Shown: positions 1-10,186, counted from the first letter of the stretch. The stretch: DNA of 64,000 bases from Lachnospiraceae bacterium (GCA_017469945.1 JAFUFI010000019.1:43543-107542); one strand, 5' to 3'. Numbers and translations are program-made. Notes: a model not told the origin generated them from the letters alone.

Positions 1-940
1 TGAAAAATCCGGCTTTTTTAAGGATCTTTGCCTCGGATGAAGCGGGCGTCACCATACATCCTGCCATGTCAGCCCCTTCGTCTTTTAACTGTAACATCAA
101 TCTCTTTAAAACGGTAATAGCCTCTTTCTCATATCCTTCTAAAAACAGAAAATCAGCTATCATCGCACAGCTTATACCTGCAACCTCCATAACACGTCCT
201 ATGGCGTATGCAACAGGTTTCCCGTCTGCGATTGCATAAAAGCAGGTGTAATCCCTGCGCGGAATATCGATAAATCTGTATTTTATATACTCATAATTTC
301 TTGAGATCATAACAGGGTACTTATCCTTTATACTCTCCCAGAAAACATCGGCATATTTTTCAGCATTGTCTGTAAAGGTAACCGTTTCAACATCAGCATT
401 CTTTTCTGATATCTTAAACATCGGGTTAAAAGGATGCGCCAGCACTTCCAGTACTCTATTTTTCAGATAATGCTTAACCATATTCGAGGGGACGAGTGGA
501 CGAAGGTATAAAGGCACCGCGCCAAGATCCGAAAATCCTATGTATTTAAGGAAGCCCGGGTATGAGTTTTGGTTCGGCATTCCGTATACCAGCTCGAAGC
601 CTTCTTTTTCGGCTCTGTCGTATACTTCAGTCGCAAGTATCTTAAAGATTCCCTGCCCTCTGTACTTATCGTCGGTAAGGGTATTGACCGACATTAAAGC
701 CTTTCTTTCCCTGTCTCCGACTTTAACCCGCATCGGTATAGCGGCGTATTGTCCCGCGACCTCATTATTCTCCTCGCTCCAGGCAATATTCATTTCCACA
801 TTGCCTTCGGGGTTTTTAAAGTATTCATGTTCCAGATAGTTGACATTAGAAATATCGTTTTCGGGTCCGTAATACCGCTCAGTCATTTCCGCTATCTTTT
901 TTAATTTTGAATCATCTTTTATTATCTCAGATTTCCACAT
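1..940 (-). CDS. GNAT-family N-acetyltransferase (3' end outside window)
   Basis: Reading on the minus strand from an ATG at 940, the frame stays open to the window edge (313 codons), so the C-terminus is missing. The protein starts MWKSEIIKDD. It carries an acetyl-CoA-binding loop of GNAT type (YRGQGIFKIL, about residue 95), followed by a GMPNQNSYPGF segment near residue 120 that is typical of large two-lobed GNAT proteins in glycan loci. The start overlaps the end of the upstream deacetylase gene by 14 bp, indicating translational coupling. The acceptor is unknown. The family transfers acyl groups to amines, and the deacetylase neighbour hints at a sugar or polysaccharide precursor, but this is inference. 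Confidence 0.75.
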   Translation of the reverse strand, partial: MWKSEIIKDDSKLKKIAEMTERYYGPENDISNVNYLEHEYFKNPEGNVEMNIAWSEENNEVAGQYAAIPMRVKVGDRERKALMSVNTLTDDKYRGQGIFKILATEVYDRAEKEGFELVYGMPNQNSYPGFLKYIGFSDLGAVPLYLRPLVPSNMVKHYLKNRVLEVLAHPFNPMFKISEKNADVETVTFTDNAEKYADVFWESIKDKYPVMISRNYEYIKYRFIDIPRRDYTCFYAIADGKPVAYAIGRVMEVAGISCAMIADFLFLEGYEKEAITVLKRLMLQLKDEGADMAGCMVTPASSEAKILKKAGFF

Positions 941-1772
941 CTTTATTATCCTTTAGCATTTTTGTCGCCATTTCCTCAGCATGTCTGTTCGCGCTAGTAA
1001 GGAAAGACCGATCATCCTTCGACGTAAGCCCGGCAATATCCTCATCTTCCAAAACAGCGCCCGGATGGAACAGTACTTCAAAATCCTCGGAAGCATCTAT
1101 CCTGCTGATCAGAGTCTTTACATTCTCGTAATTCATTTCCCCGGAACAAGCCACTCCGGAGAACTTTTTATTTTCAAGTTTGTCAAAAAATTCCTTGTAT
1201 TTACGACGATTTCTGCGTGCTAAGGTATTCAGCACCATCACCTTTACTCGGTTTATCGGGCGGAGTTTTATCCCCTTATAAAGCTTTAAATCCTCGGAGG
1301 GGACTCTTATATATGTAACTTTTATGCCATTTTCTCTGATTACATCAGCAAGGGCATCAAACACAACCGGCAGCATATGGTAGTGTACATGAGAATCCAA
1401 ACGATACCCATCCTTAAAATATGGAGCTACCGCCTTAATCTGCTCTCCAAGTTCCCGTTTGATTTCCTCGTAATACTTCTTTCTAAGGAAAGGGATGTAG
1501 GAAACAATAAGCAGCTTTCCGAAGGAAATATTAAACGCCCCGTCCTCGGAAATATGCTCACACGCTCCGGCTGTAAGCGGAGCGCCCTCCACGAGATTTA
1601 AATGTACGGTGAGTTTTACGTCTTTCCATGATAAAAACTCCATACATTCTTTTAAATACGGGCTGTTCGGCATTATACTTACGCCGTTTATGACCCCGTT
1701 TTCTATGCAATCTAATATTCTACGGCTCTGCTCGGGGAAAAGTCCGTAGTCATCTGCATGAAATTCAAACAT
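927..1772 (-). CDS. ChbG/HpnK (YdjC-like) carbohydrate deacetylase
   Basis: The protein begins MFEFHADDYG. HADDYG is the N-terminal metal-binding signature of the YdjC/ChbG/HpnK family, which removes N-acetyl groups from sugars in a metal-dependent reaction. A second metal/catalytic region, SHVHYHMLP, lies near residue 125. I chose the ATG at 1772 over one at 1799 because a GGAG sits 7 nt before it. The length (281 aa) fits the family. The gene lies 39 bp after aroA and overlaps the GNAT gene, so the two could form a deacetylase/acetyltransferase pair acting on the same class of sugar. The exact substrate is not visible. Confidence 0.82.
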   Translation of the reverse strand: MFEFHADDYGLFPEQSRRILDCIENGVINGVSIMPNSPYLKECMEFLSWKDVKLTVHLNLVEGAPLTAGACEHISEDGAFNISFGKLLIVSYIPFLRKKYYEEIKRELGEQIKAVAPYFKDGYRLDSHVHYHMLPVVFDALADVIRENGIKVTYIRVPSEDLKLYKGIKLRPINRVKVMVLNTLARRNRRKYKEFFDKLENKKFSGVACSGEMNYENVKTLISRIDASEDFEVLFHPGAVLEDEDIAGLTSKDDRSFLTSANRHAEEMATKMLKDNKDVEI

Positions 1773-1811
1773 ATCGTATCTCCATTCAAAGCCCTGCATA
1801 TATCAGGGTTT

Positions 1812-3233
1812 TTACTTAGCATTTTCATATTTGTAGCATATCTCGTCAAGTACTTCAAAATACTCCGCAAAGGTCTTGCTGCAACAGCCCGGATTATCTA
1901 TAACGATTCCTTCCGCCCGAAGCCCGATAAGCGAAAAGCCCATAGCCATACGGTGGTCATCGTAGGTATCAACTATTGATGGCTGCGGATCTCCGGGATA
2001 AATCTTTATCCAGTCCTCCCCGTTTTCCGTCTTTATACCCATCTTTCCAAGCTCGGTCACAATAGCGGAAAGTCTGTCACTTTCCTGAAGCCTTATATGT
2101 CCGATACCTCGTATAATTGTAGGCGAGGTCGCAAATGGTGCTATGGCGGCGAGAGTGATCGCCTGGTCGGAGAAAGATGACATATCGATGTCGATACCGC
2201 TGTAGCTTCCGTTTTCGGGGGGAAGGAGTATTATATCTCCATCCCTTAACTGCTCGCAGTCACTGCCCGAAACCAAATCTTCGATATCTTTATCACCTTG
2301 AGCCTCATCTTTTTTATACTCATAAACTCTGCATCCCATCTTCTCAAGGACCCGGATAAACTCCACATCCCCCTGAAGGGAATCAAATCTGACCCCGGGT
2401 ACGCAAACGGGAATATTTAAAACAGGGCACATAGCGTAAAAGTAAGCCGCCGCAGAGGCATCCGGCTCTATGCGGTAGATTCCGTTACCTGCTTCATCTA
2501 CCGGAGCCTTATATCTCTCGCTTCCGGAGATCAGATACCTGCTGCCCTCTTTTTTTATCCGGACGCCAAAGCTTTCCATCATCTTAAGCGTCATATCGAT
2601 ATAAGCCTTGCCGTGGCTTCCCGTAACGTTTATTTTAAAGGACCGGTCCGACAAAACCGCTGAAATAAGCAAAGCGCTCAAAAACTGGGAGCTTGAATCT
2701 ATATTTACAGACACCTCATCCTTGCAAACTCCCCGTCCCTTTAAAGTAAAAGGGAAGCTCTCATCCCCGTCGTCACAGGTGACCTCGCAGCCAATTTCTC
2801 TTAGCGAATTAAGGAGAGGCGCCATCGGTCGTTTTTTCATCTGAGCTGAGGATGTAAGGTAGTACTTTCCCTTACTGATTCCGAGGCAGGCCGCCAAAAA
2901 TCTTGCCGCCGTTCCGGCGCTTCCTACGTATATTTCAGCCTCGGATTTAGGTATCTGCCCGTCGCATCCGTGTACGATTACAGTCTTTTTATCCTCGTCT
3001 ACCTCGATATCAACCCCTAAATCTTTAACGCAATTAAGAAAGTTTCTTGAGTCATCGGAAAAAAGCACCCCTTTAAGAAGCGTTTCTCCCTCAGCTAAAG
3101 TAGCTATAAGGAGAGCCCTGTTGGTGATGCTTTTTGAACCTGGGGCATGCGCCGTAAGCAGTTTTTCTCCTTTTGAATCCTTTAAATTCTTGTATACAGT
3201 TTTAACGTGATATTTTTTTGTCTGTCTTTCCAT
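1812..3233 (-). CDS. aroA: 3-phosphoshikimate 1-carboxyvinyltransferase (EPSP synthase)
   Basis: This enzyme transfers enolpyruvate from PEP to shikimate-3-phosphate, the penultimate step to chorismate. Visible signatures are PGSKSITNRALL (about residue 31), GSAGTAARFLAA (about 103), DSSSQFL (about 178), the catalytic-aspartate segment SFSDQAITLAAI (about 358), RLQESDRL and DDHRMAMG (about 420). At 473 aa it is longer than the usual ~430, because of a charged insert around residues 300-335 containing KDEAQGDKDIED. A GAGG ribosome binding site lies before the ATG. It is the first gene of a short minus-strand operon and is divergent from the plus-strand membrane-protein genes. Confidence 0.95.
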   Translation of the reverse strand: MERQTKKYHVKTVYKNLKDSKGEKLLTAHAPGSKSITNRALLIATLAEGETLLKGVLFSDDSRNFLNCVKDLGVDIEVDEDKKTVIVHGCDGQIPKSEAEIYVGSAGTAARFLAACLGISKGKYYLTSSAQMKKRPMAPLLNSLREIGCEVTCDDGDESFPFTLKGRGVCKDEVSVNIDSSSQFLSALLISAVLSDRSFKINVTGSHGKAYIDMTLKMMESFGVRIKKEGSRYLISGSERYKAPVDEAGNGIYRIEPDASAAAYFYAMCPVLNIPVCVPGVRFDSLQGDVEFIRVLEKMGCRVYEYKKDEAQGDKDIEDLVSGSDCEQLRDGDIILLPPENGSYSGIDIDMSSFSDQAITLAAIAPFATSPTIIRGIGHIRLQESDRLSAIVTELGKMGIKTENGEDWIKIYPGDPQPSIVDTYDDHRMAMGFSLIGLRAEGIVIDNPGCCSKTFAEYFEVLDEICYKYENAK

Positions 3234-3344
3234 GAAGCACCTCTAAGCTTCGGTAATCAGTTTAATTGTCTTTTGATGTTCCATGCTTTATAATTATGTT
3301 GTTCGAACCCGAAAATATAATATCATAGGAAACGATATAACAAA

Positions 3345-4895
3345 ATGTCATTTTTCAAAAAAAAGGAAAACATCTTATATATTACCTCAGCAATAATTCT
3401 CGCCTTAATTCCTATAGTTGCGCTACTGGGCAGATTATTGGTTAACAGACATACATTAACGGATGTTTGGCCCATAAGCTCAACCTGGAACGACGAAGCT
3501 ATGTACTATAAGCAGGTTGAAAGTATCGTAAAATTCGGCATTCCACAGGGGTTTTTTGGATATAACGAAAGTAGCGCTGCCCATCTTTCCTTTGGAGCCT
3601 GGAATCCTGTGATTTTTTTGTTTTGGGCTTTATGGGGGAAAGTATTCGGATGGTCTTTCACATCTCCCTATATTTTTAATACAGTTTTTTTCGCCCTCTC
3701 TTTGCTTGTTTTCGGCCTGCTTTCAAAAATTAAGATCAAGGAAGCATGTCTTATTTGCTTATCATTTTTAGCTTTTACTCCTCTGTCAAGATTTCTCTTA
3801 TCCTATATGCCGGAGACCTTTATTTGGGGGCTTCTCATAATACTTACAGGGCTCTACATATCATCAGAAAAAAAATTTACGTACATCAAGATCATTTTCA
3901 TGTTCTTCATTCTCTTCTTTCTGGTTTTGATCCGTCCATATTTTGCAGTTTTGTTTATATTTCCTTTTCTTCTTAGCTTTAACAGCCAGAAAAAAAAGAA
4001 AGCCCTTATGATAATTATTTCAGCCGTTCTCTGCATCTTGTCAGTAGTTCTTTTCTTTATACTCGGGAAAGCTTTTACTGCCGCTTATGTTAAGGATGTA
4101 AGCAACAATTTCTTTTCAAAGATTTCCACTCACGGTCCCAGGCTTGTTCTTAAAGAAATGCTGGATGTATTAAAGTATAACAATGCCCTTGTTTTCTTTT
4201 ATATAAAGCAATCCTTTAGTTCATCCAGCCATTTAGGGGCGTACTACTTTACTTTTATCGCTTCATCTTTGCTTATTCTCGTACGCGCAGTGACAGCTTT
4301 TGCTAAAAAGGATAATTTAGACACCAAATTAAAATATGCTTCACTTTTTATAAGTCAGGCCTTAGTTTACCTGTCTATAATGGTGCTATATAATATAGAC
4401 TCCGGCTACAGGCATGTGATCTGTTTTATAATACTTGACTTTATATTATTGCTTACCGACGCTAAATTAAGATCATCAGTAAAATATATTGCTGAAGCTC
4501 TCTACATTACTTTATTTATTTTCTTTTTTATCATAAAAGGAAATATCCCTGAAATATATGATGTGCCATACCTCGATCCAGACAATTCGGAGAGAACGGA
4601 GTTTGCAAATGATAAAGAGTCATTAAACGGATTACTGGTTATTTCCAAAAACTCTCGCTGGAATAATACTATAGATGTACTTCTTGCGGAGGGAAGTAGC
4701 CTTGATAGTTTCTATATTTTGCCCACAGGATTCGGAATTAACCTCTGCGAAAGAGACTACCTTGAAGCAAATATCACGGACTTAAAAAGTTCCTACCTCG
4801 AACTTCCCGCAGATGACAGTTTGATCAATACCGCTCTTAATTTAGGATGGAAAGTTTTGTATCAAAACAAAAAGGTAGCAATACTTTCTAAATAA
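3345..4895 (+). CDS. polytopic membrane protein, GT-C glycosyltransferase-like
   Basis: A 516-residue protein with about ten hydrophobic segments and a soluble C-terminal tail of about 110 residues. The first extracytoplasmic loop contains STWNDEAMYYKQVES, an acidic loop after TM1 of the kind that holds the catalytic Asp/Glu in GT-C enzymes using polyprenyl-phosphate sugars. I do not recognise a named family. AGGA lies 14 nt before the ATG. A TATAAT at 3316-3321 could be the -10 of the promoter. It heads a run of three plus-strand membrane-protein genes that includes 4931-6679 and 6681-8093. The glycosyltransferase role is inferred from topology and context. Confidence 0.6.
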   Translation: MSFFKKKENILYITSAIILALIPIVALLGRLLVNRHTLTDVWPISSTWNDEAMYYKQVESIVKFGIPQGFFGYNESSAAHLSFGAWNPVIFLFWALWGKVFGWSFTSPYIFNTVFFALSLLVFGLLSKIKIKEACLICLSFLAFTPLSRFLLSYMPETFIWGLLIILTGLYISSEKKFTYIKIIFMFFILFFLVLIRPYFAVLFIFPFLLSFNSQKKKKALMIIISAVLCILSVVLFFILGKAFTAAYVKDVSNNFFSKISTHGPRLVLKEMLDVLKYNNALVFFYIKQSFSSSSHLGAYYFTFIASSLLILVRAVTAFAKKDNLDTKLKYASLFISQALVYLSIMVLYNIDSGYRHVICFIILDFILLLTDAKLRSSVKYIAEALYITLFIFFFIIKGNIPEIYDVPYLDPDNSERTEFANDKESLNGLLVISKNSRWNNTIDVLLAEGSSLDSFYILPTGFGINLCERDYLEANITDLKSSYLELPADDSLINTALNLGWKVLYQNKKVAILSK

Positions 4896-4930
4896 AGAAA
4901 GCGAAATATAAAATCATAGGAAACTTTAAA

Positions 4931-6679
4931 ATGTCTTCTCTTGAAAAAACAATAAAAAAAATCGATAATGCAAGGCTAGAATTTGTCGGACCGTTTCTTA
5001 TACTTTTGATACTATCACCAATCCTGTATCTTTATTATCGTGATGGTGCGGGAAGCGGAATTTTCCCCTTCCACGATCAGCTGGACGAAACTATTCTTAA
5101 CTATTACTTCAGTGCAAAATACCTCGGAAAATCAGTTTATGATAATATGTTTTTCGGAGGAATTCCCGCTACATCCCTGAAGCCTTTTTGTCCCATATTT
5201 GTACCGCTTTACCGTTTTTTCAGCATATATACGGCGTACCTTTTCCAGCACATAATAGTCATAACAACTGCTTATTACGGGATGTACTTTTGCTTAAAGA
5301 AGGTTTTTAATGCCGGAAGCATTGCCTCAGTTTTGGCAGCATTTTTATTTGCATTTCTTCCCGTGCACAGCATCTATGGAAACGTAGCTGCCGGCACGCC
5401 GCTTCTTATACTTTGTATTTTTTTGTCAAATAAAAAAGAAAACGCTCCTAAAGTTCTCCCCTACATAGGCGTCTTATACTACGCCCTTTCTACAAGCTTT
5501 TCTCTTGTAGGATGGTGTGCCTGCGCTTTGCTTCTTTGCTACTTCATTGTAGAAAACGTCAGAAAAAAAGAGTTTCAAAAAGGGCTGTTTATCTCCTTCC
5601 TTGTACTTGCAGTCACTTACATCCTTTGCAATCTTGATCTAATAGGAGAAGTTCTCGGAATAGGTTCTTTTGAAAGCCACAGAGAAGAGTTCGTAAGAGA
5701 AGGAGCAGCTATTAGTTTCCTAGATATCTTAAAAAGCCTTCTTTTTAGCGGTGATTATTCATATGAGGTTCAAACAAGGCATCTTTTTGTTTACCCCACA
5801 CTTGCCGCAGCTCTAATTGTAATGATTGCTACAAAATCTTACAAAAAGTATGCCAAAACCCTGATAGTTATTGTTGTAAGTTTAATCGGAATAATACTGT
5901 TAACAGCCCTTTTCCAATCAAGCCTAGTTTTGAGGCTTCAGGAAAAAGTAGGGGGTATGATCTCATCTTTTCAATTTCAGCGCTTTCATTATTTCCTTCC
6001 GGGATTATGGTATATACTTCTTGGATACTGTCTTTCCCTAATAATCGAAAGCTTTAACGAAAAAATCTGCTTTATCGGAATATTGTCAGCTTTAGGACTC
6101 TCGTTTATGTGTCTCTACTATCTTGCCAAAGACAAAGACGGAATCTTCTATCAAAACATAAATCAGATTAACAACGGTCAGCAAATCACAGGTTATCTTA
6201 CTATGCGGAATATTTATTCTGAGAATCTGATGAAAAGGATTGAAGAGGACCTTGATAAGCCAAAAGAATCATACCGAGTCCTTCACATCGGCATTTCTCC
6301 CGTAGTATCCCTCGTAAACGGTTTTTACACTCTTGACGGATACAGCAACAATTACCCACTAGAGTATAAACATAGATTTAGAGAGATAATCACAGGCGAG
6401 CTTGAAAAGAACGAATACAACAAAGCTTATTTCGATAATTGGGGAAGCAGATGCTACGCCTTCTACCATGAATGGGGAAATGCTTATTTACTGGGAAAGA
6501 GCTTTTCCGGAACAATTAATGATCTTCATCTGGACTTCGACAAGCTTAAAGAAATGGATTGTAAGTATATATTCTCTGCTGCAGAGATAGAAAAATACAG
6601 CTCCTACGAACTGGAATTCATAGGAGCGTATGAAGATCCCGAAAGCTACTGGGAAATATATGTATATGAGGTTAAATGA
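4931..6679 (+). CDS. polytopic membrane protein, DUF6044-like, probable surface-glycan role
   Basis: A 582-residue integral membrane protein with about ten to twelve hydrophobic helices and a hydrophilic C-terminal third from about residue 415. After TM1 it has FPFHDQLDETILNYYFSAK, an acidic, aromatic loop that I associate with the DUF6044 family. That assignment is from memory and uncertain. It starts with AGGAAA 9 nt before the ATG, 35 bp after the preceding gene. The next gene begins 1 bp after its stop, so the three are probably one operon. The soluble tail, rich in Tyr and Trp, is likely extracytoplasmic. Confidence 0.55.
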   Translation: MSSLEKTIKKIDNARLEFVGPFLILLILSPILYLYYRDGAGSGIFPFHDQLDETILNYYFSAKYLGKSVYDNMFFGGIPATSLKPFCPIFVPLYRFFSIYTAYLFQHIIVITTAYYGMYFCLKKVFNAGSIASVLAAFLFAFLPVHSIYGNVAAGTPLLILCIFLSNKKENAPKVLPYIGVLYYALSTSFSLVGWCACALLLCYFIVENVRKKEFQKGLFISFLVLAVTYILCNLDLIGEVLGIGSFESHREEFVREGAAISFLDILKSLLFSGDYSYEVQTRHLFVYPTLAAALIVMIATKSYKKYAKTLIVIVVSLIGIILLTALFQSSLVLRLQEKVGGMISSFQFQRFHYFLPGLWYILLGYCLSLIIESFNEKICFIGILSALGLSFMCLYYLAKDKDGIFYQNINQINNGQQITGYLTMRNIYSENLMKRIEEDLDKPKESYRVLHIGISPVVSLVNGFYTLDGYSNNYPLEYKHRFREIITGELEKNEYNKAYFDNWGSRCYAFYHEWGNAYLLGKSFSGTINDLHLDFDKLKEMDCKYIFSAAEIEKYSSYELEFIGAYEDPESYWEIYVYEVK

Positions 6680-6680
6680 T

Positions 6681-8093
6681 ATGAAAAAAATCAACGCAAA
6701 AATGATTGCCATAATTGTTTTATGTATAGCGCTTTGCTGTATTTGGGGAATCAATGGATCTTTAAACATTACCAAGCTTTTAGGTCTGATAGTGCTGTCA
6801 GTCGTTGCCCTGATCCTTGTTTTTTTGATTGATAACTGCCTGGCAAAAAAGCTCGACAAAAAGCTTAATAACAATTTAAAAGAATTCTGGTCTAATACAA
6901 AAGTAATAGAGTGGCTTTCTTTCATCGCCATCATCGCTCTATCTATATTTGTACGTGTAATGTGTTTAAATTTTGAAACAGAAGATTATACATACTATTT
7001 TTCAGCATGGGTAAATCAATACAGATCCATAGGAATTCATGCCTTAGGCTGCAACATTGGAGATTACTCTCCTTTGTACGCCACCCCTATTATTTTTATC
7101 TCTGTTCTATTGCCCAATGTTCCCAATACAATAGTGGTTAAAATTATTCCTATTATTTTTGATTACGCGTTATCTTTTGTTGGAGTACAAATATTTAAAG
7201 AAACAAAAGAAAAAAGCTCAGTATTTGAGAGGATAATAGTTTTTTCTGCTCTTATTTTTAATCCTCTCATAATCCTGAACTCATCAGTCTGGGGACAGTG
7301 CGATACCGTTTATACCGCCCTGATACTTTTATGTATTCTATTTATTATAAAATATGAGAAAAAGAAAATCCGTTCAATCGAATTAATAGTAATAATATAC
7401 TCTATTGCATTTGCATACAAGTTCCAATCTGTGCTTTTCCTGCCATTTTTGCTTTTTTATTTGCTTTACAAAGTGAACATATTGAAAGCACTTGTTAATT
7501 TGTTGTGGATTCCTCTTGTATACCTTCTCACTTCAATACCAATGCTTATAGAAGGTAGAGCCCTTTCAGATATCATCGGTATATACGCAGGACAAACCGG
7601 TGAGTATTTAAACAAACTCACTATGCGGTACTTTAATTTCTATACTCTACTTGGCGACACAAACAATGATCAAACAGCATATTTCTGGATTGGTTTAATT
7701 CTTGGTATTGTAGTTATTGCGTTAGTTTATGCTTCTTTACTAAAGTCCGGAAGCATCATGACTCTTGAATCCTTGATACTTACAGCATTAATCACGGTCT
7801 TTACCCTTGCGTACTTTTTACCTTCTATGCACGAAAGATATGCAATAGTAGGAGAAATGCTTATTTTATTGTTGGCTTTTTCAAAGAGAAAATATATCCT
7901 TTATGCTTTCGCTGAGATTATATGCACTCTTATGGCATATGGAGAATACTTAAGCGCTAATGCTTATACCATAAGCTATCCGATTGCCATATTGACATCC
8001 ATAACCAGATTAACACTCATAGTATTTATGGTCATTCGTTTAGCCAAGTGCATGCGATTATTCTCTAACTCTAAGGCACCTGACAGCGTTTAA
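6681..8093 (+). CDS. Gpi18/PIG-M-type mannosyltransferase-like membrane protein
   Basis: A multi-spanning protein (470 aa from the chosen start). It contains SSVWGQCDTVYTALILLC near residue 198, which strongly resembles the W-G-Q-x-D segment of Gpi18-related and other GT-C mannosyltransferases, and PSMHERYAIVGEMLILL near residue 385, another family-like element. An in-frame ATG at 6630 would overlap the upstream gene by 50 bp. I prefer the ATG at 6681, with GAGG 9 nt before it and 1 bp after the upstream stop. The likely donor is a polyprenyl-phosphate sugar used outside the membrane. Its last 36 bp overlap the convergent P-type ATPase gene. Confidence 0.65.
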   Translation: MKKINAKMIAIIVLCIALCCIWGINGSLNITKLLGLIVLSVVALILVFLIDNCLAKKLDKKLNNNLKEFWSNTKVIEWLSFIAIIALSIFVRVMCLNFETEDYTYYFSAWVNQYRSIGIHALGCNIGDYSPLYATPIIFISVLLPNVPNTIVVKIIPIIFDYALSFVGVQIFKETKEKSSVFERIIVFSALIFNPLIILNSSVWGQCDTVYTALILLCILFIIKYEKKKIRSIELIVIIYSIAFAYKFQSVLFLPFLLFYLLYKVNILKALVNLLWIPLVYLLTSIPMLIEGRALSDIIGIYAGQTGEYLNKLTMRYFNFYTLLGDTNNDQTAYFWIGLILGIVVIALVYASLLKSGSIMTLESLILTALITVFTLAYFLPSMHERYAIVGEMLILLLAFSKRKYILYAFAEIICTLMAYGEYLSANAYTISYPIAILTSITRLTLIVFMVIRLAKCMRLFSNSKAPDSV

Positions 8094-10169
8094 TACGGCG
8101 ATTACCATTACTCCAACATCAGCGAAGATTGCTATCCACATATTCGCTATACCTAAAGCTCCGAGTACAAGACAGACAAACTTTACGGCAAGGGCAAAAA
8201 TAATGTTTTCGTAGACAATCCTTAAGCACTTACGGGAAATCTTCATAGCAAGCGCAATCTTCGCAGGATCGTCATCCATAAGTACAACATCCGCCGCCTC
8301 TATAGCCGCATCCGAGCCCATAGCACCCATAGCAATTCCGATATCGGCTCTTGAAAGTACCGGCGCGTCGTTTATTCCGTCTCCTACAAAGGCCAGTTTT
8401 TCTTTTTTCTTCTTTGTATCAAGAAGCTTTTCAACTTCATCAACCTTATCTCCGGGGAGTAGCTCGTATCTTACTTCATCAAGACCAAGCTTGCTTCCAA
8501 CAGACTCCGCAACCGCCTTAAGGTCTCCGGTAAGCATAACGGTCTTTCGGATTCCCGCTGCTTTAAGCTGTGCGATTGCTGTCTTACTGTTTTCCTTAAC
8601 AACATCGGAGATCACAATATATCCGGCGTATAAACCGTCTACCGCAACATGAACTATAGTTCCGGTTGGAAGATTATCGGATTCGGCCCTTATACCGAGC
8701 TTTTCCATAAGCTTAATATTTCCGGCAGCCACCTTTTTGCCCTCAACCATGGCAATAAGGCCATGTCCGCTGATCTCTTCTATATCGGTAGCAGACAGCT
8801 CGTCGGTTATCTCATTGTCACCTACATTTTTACCGGCTTCTATATAATCAGTCGCATTTAAATCCACATTTTCCCTTAAAAATTCTCTATAAGCTCTCTT
8901 AAGGGATTCCGCGATGGGATGATCGGAGTAGCTCTCCGCAGCCGCTGCGTACTTTAAAAGATCATTATCCGTAAAATCTTTTGCGCCTGCTGAAAGCTTG
9001 CCTTCTTTAAGACTTGCGGCATATGAACCTTCTCCCTTATATGGATGCACGCTTGTCACATCAAAAACGCCTTTGGTCAGTGTTCCCGTTTTGTCAAATA
9101 CAACGATACCCGTCTCGGACAAAGCCTCGAGATAGTTGGATCCCTTTACAAGGATTCCTCTTGAGCTCGCCGCTCCGATTCCTCCGAAAAAGCTAAGGGG
9201 GATAGAGATTACAAGAGCGCAGGGGCAGCTGATTACAAGGAATGTAAGAGCTCTTATAACCCAGGTACTAAGAACGCTTACGGCCCACTCTCCGGCCGGC
9301 ATCCCGCCTTTAGAGATGAGTATGGCGATCGGAGGTATTACCGCCAGCGCCAGGGCCGCGTAGCAAACGACGGGAGTGTAATATCTTGCAAACTTAGCGA
9401 TAAAGTTCTCAGATTTAGACTTTTTCATACTTGAATTCTCAACAAGGTCGAGAATCTTAGATACTGTAGACTCCCCAAAGGGCTTTGTTGTCTTTATCTT
9501 TATAAGGCCGCTTAAATTAACGCAGCCGCTTATTACGTCGCTTCCCTCAAATACTTCTCTCGGAACGCTCTCACCGGTTAAGGCGGCGGTATCTATCATC
9601 CCTTTTCCGGATATAACTTTTCCGTCAAGAGGTATCTTCTCTCCGGGCTTTACGACGATCACATCACCAACGAATACTTCATCCGGGGAAACCTTGAAAA
9701 GATTCCCTTCCGAATCCTCCATATTGGCATAATCCGGTCTTATATCCATAAGGCCTACGATATTTTTGCGGCTCTTTCCTACCGCTACAGCCTGGAAGAG
9801 CTCTCCTATCTGGTAAAAGAGCATTACGGCTACGCCTTCAAGGTATCCACCTTCCTCTCCCTTTGTAACTACTCCAAGCGCAAGGGCTCCGACGGTAGCT
9901 ATGGCCATAAGGAAGTTTTCATCAAATACCTGTTTATTCCTTATACCCTTAAGAGCTTTCTTTAAAATATCCCCGCCGATAATAAAGTAAGGGACAAGAT
10001 ATAAGAAAAGAAGCAAAAAGTAGTATTTTCCAAAGAACTCTCCGAGAGCCCGAACTCTGTACGTATCCCCGTTCTTTCCGAGTACGATATGTTCAAATAC
10101 CGCGAGAAGAGCTACCAGTACCGCTGAGATGATTATTCTTTTTAATACCTTTTTTTGCTTCTTAGTCAT
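8058..10169 (-). CDS. heavy-metal P1B-type ATPase (Zn/Cd type)
   Basis: An ATP-driven efflux pump of the P1B-2 (ZntA/CadA) kind. The sequence shows the SCPCAL membrane metal-binding motif (about residue 318), the phosphorylation site DKTGTLTKG (about 359), SDHPIAES, the hinge GDGINDAP (about 598) and the last-helix Asp in FADVGVMVIAVLNAV. It lacks the usual N-terminal HMA domain, which is encoded separately just upstream. An ATG at 10205 would extend it by 12 residues. I prefer 10169 (MTKKQKKVLK) because AGAGG precedes it by 6-7 nt and it then starts 17 bp after the HMA gene. Its 3' end overlaps the opposing gene by 36 bp. Confidence 0.92.
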   Translation of the reverse strand: MTKKQKKVLKRIIISAVLVALLAVFEHIVLGKNGDTYRVRALGEFFGKYYFLLLFLYLVPYFIIGGDILKKALKGIRNKQVFDENFLMAIATVGALALGVVTKGEEGGYLEGVAVMLFYQIGELFQAVAVGKSRKNIVGLMDIRPDYANMEDSEGNLFKVSPDEVFVGDVIVVKPGEKIPLDGKVISGKGMIDTAALTGESVPREVFEGSDVISGCVNLSGLIKIKTTKPFGESTVSKILDLVENSSMKKSKSENFIAKFARYYTPVVCYAALALAVIPPIAILISKGGMPAGEWAVSVLSTWVIRALTFLVISCPCALVISIPLSFFGGIGAASSRGILVKGSNYLEALSETGIVVFDKTGTLTKGVFDVTSVHPYKGEGSYAASLKEGKLSAGAKDFTDNDLLKYAAAAESYSDHPIAESLKRAYREFLRENVDLNATDYIEAGKNVGDNEITDELSATDIEEISGHGLIAMVEGKKVAAGNIKLMEKLGIRAESDNLPTGTIVHVAVDGLYAGYIVISDVVKENSKTAIAQLKAAGIRKTVMLTGDLKAVAESVGSKLGLDEVRYELLPGDKVDEVEKLLDTKKKKEKLAFVGDGINDAPVLSRADIGIAMGAMGSDAAIEAADVVLMDDDPAKIALAMKISRKCLRIVYENIIFALAVKFVCLVLGALGIANMWIAIFADVGVMVIAVLNAVRCLRVRE

Positions 10170-10186
10170 AATATGCCTCTTACAAT

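Noticed and set aside
540..839. A 99-codon plus-strand frame at the left edge
   Set aside because: It is antisense to the GNAT gene, which has clear acetyltransferase motifs across the same span.
6630..6680. The upstream ATG at 6630 as start of the mannosyltransferase-like gene
   Set aside because: It would overlap the previous gene by 50 bp and give a charged extension. The ATG at 6681 has a GAGG site and abuts the previous stop.
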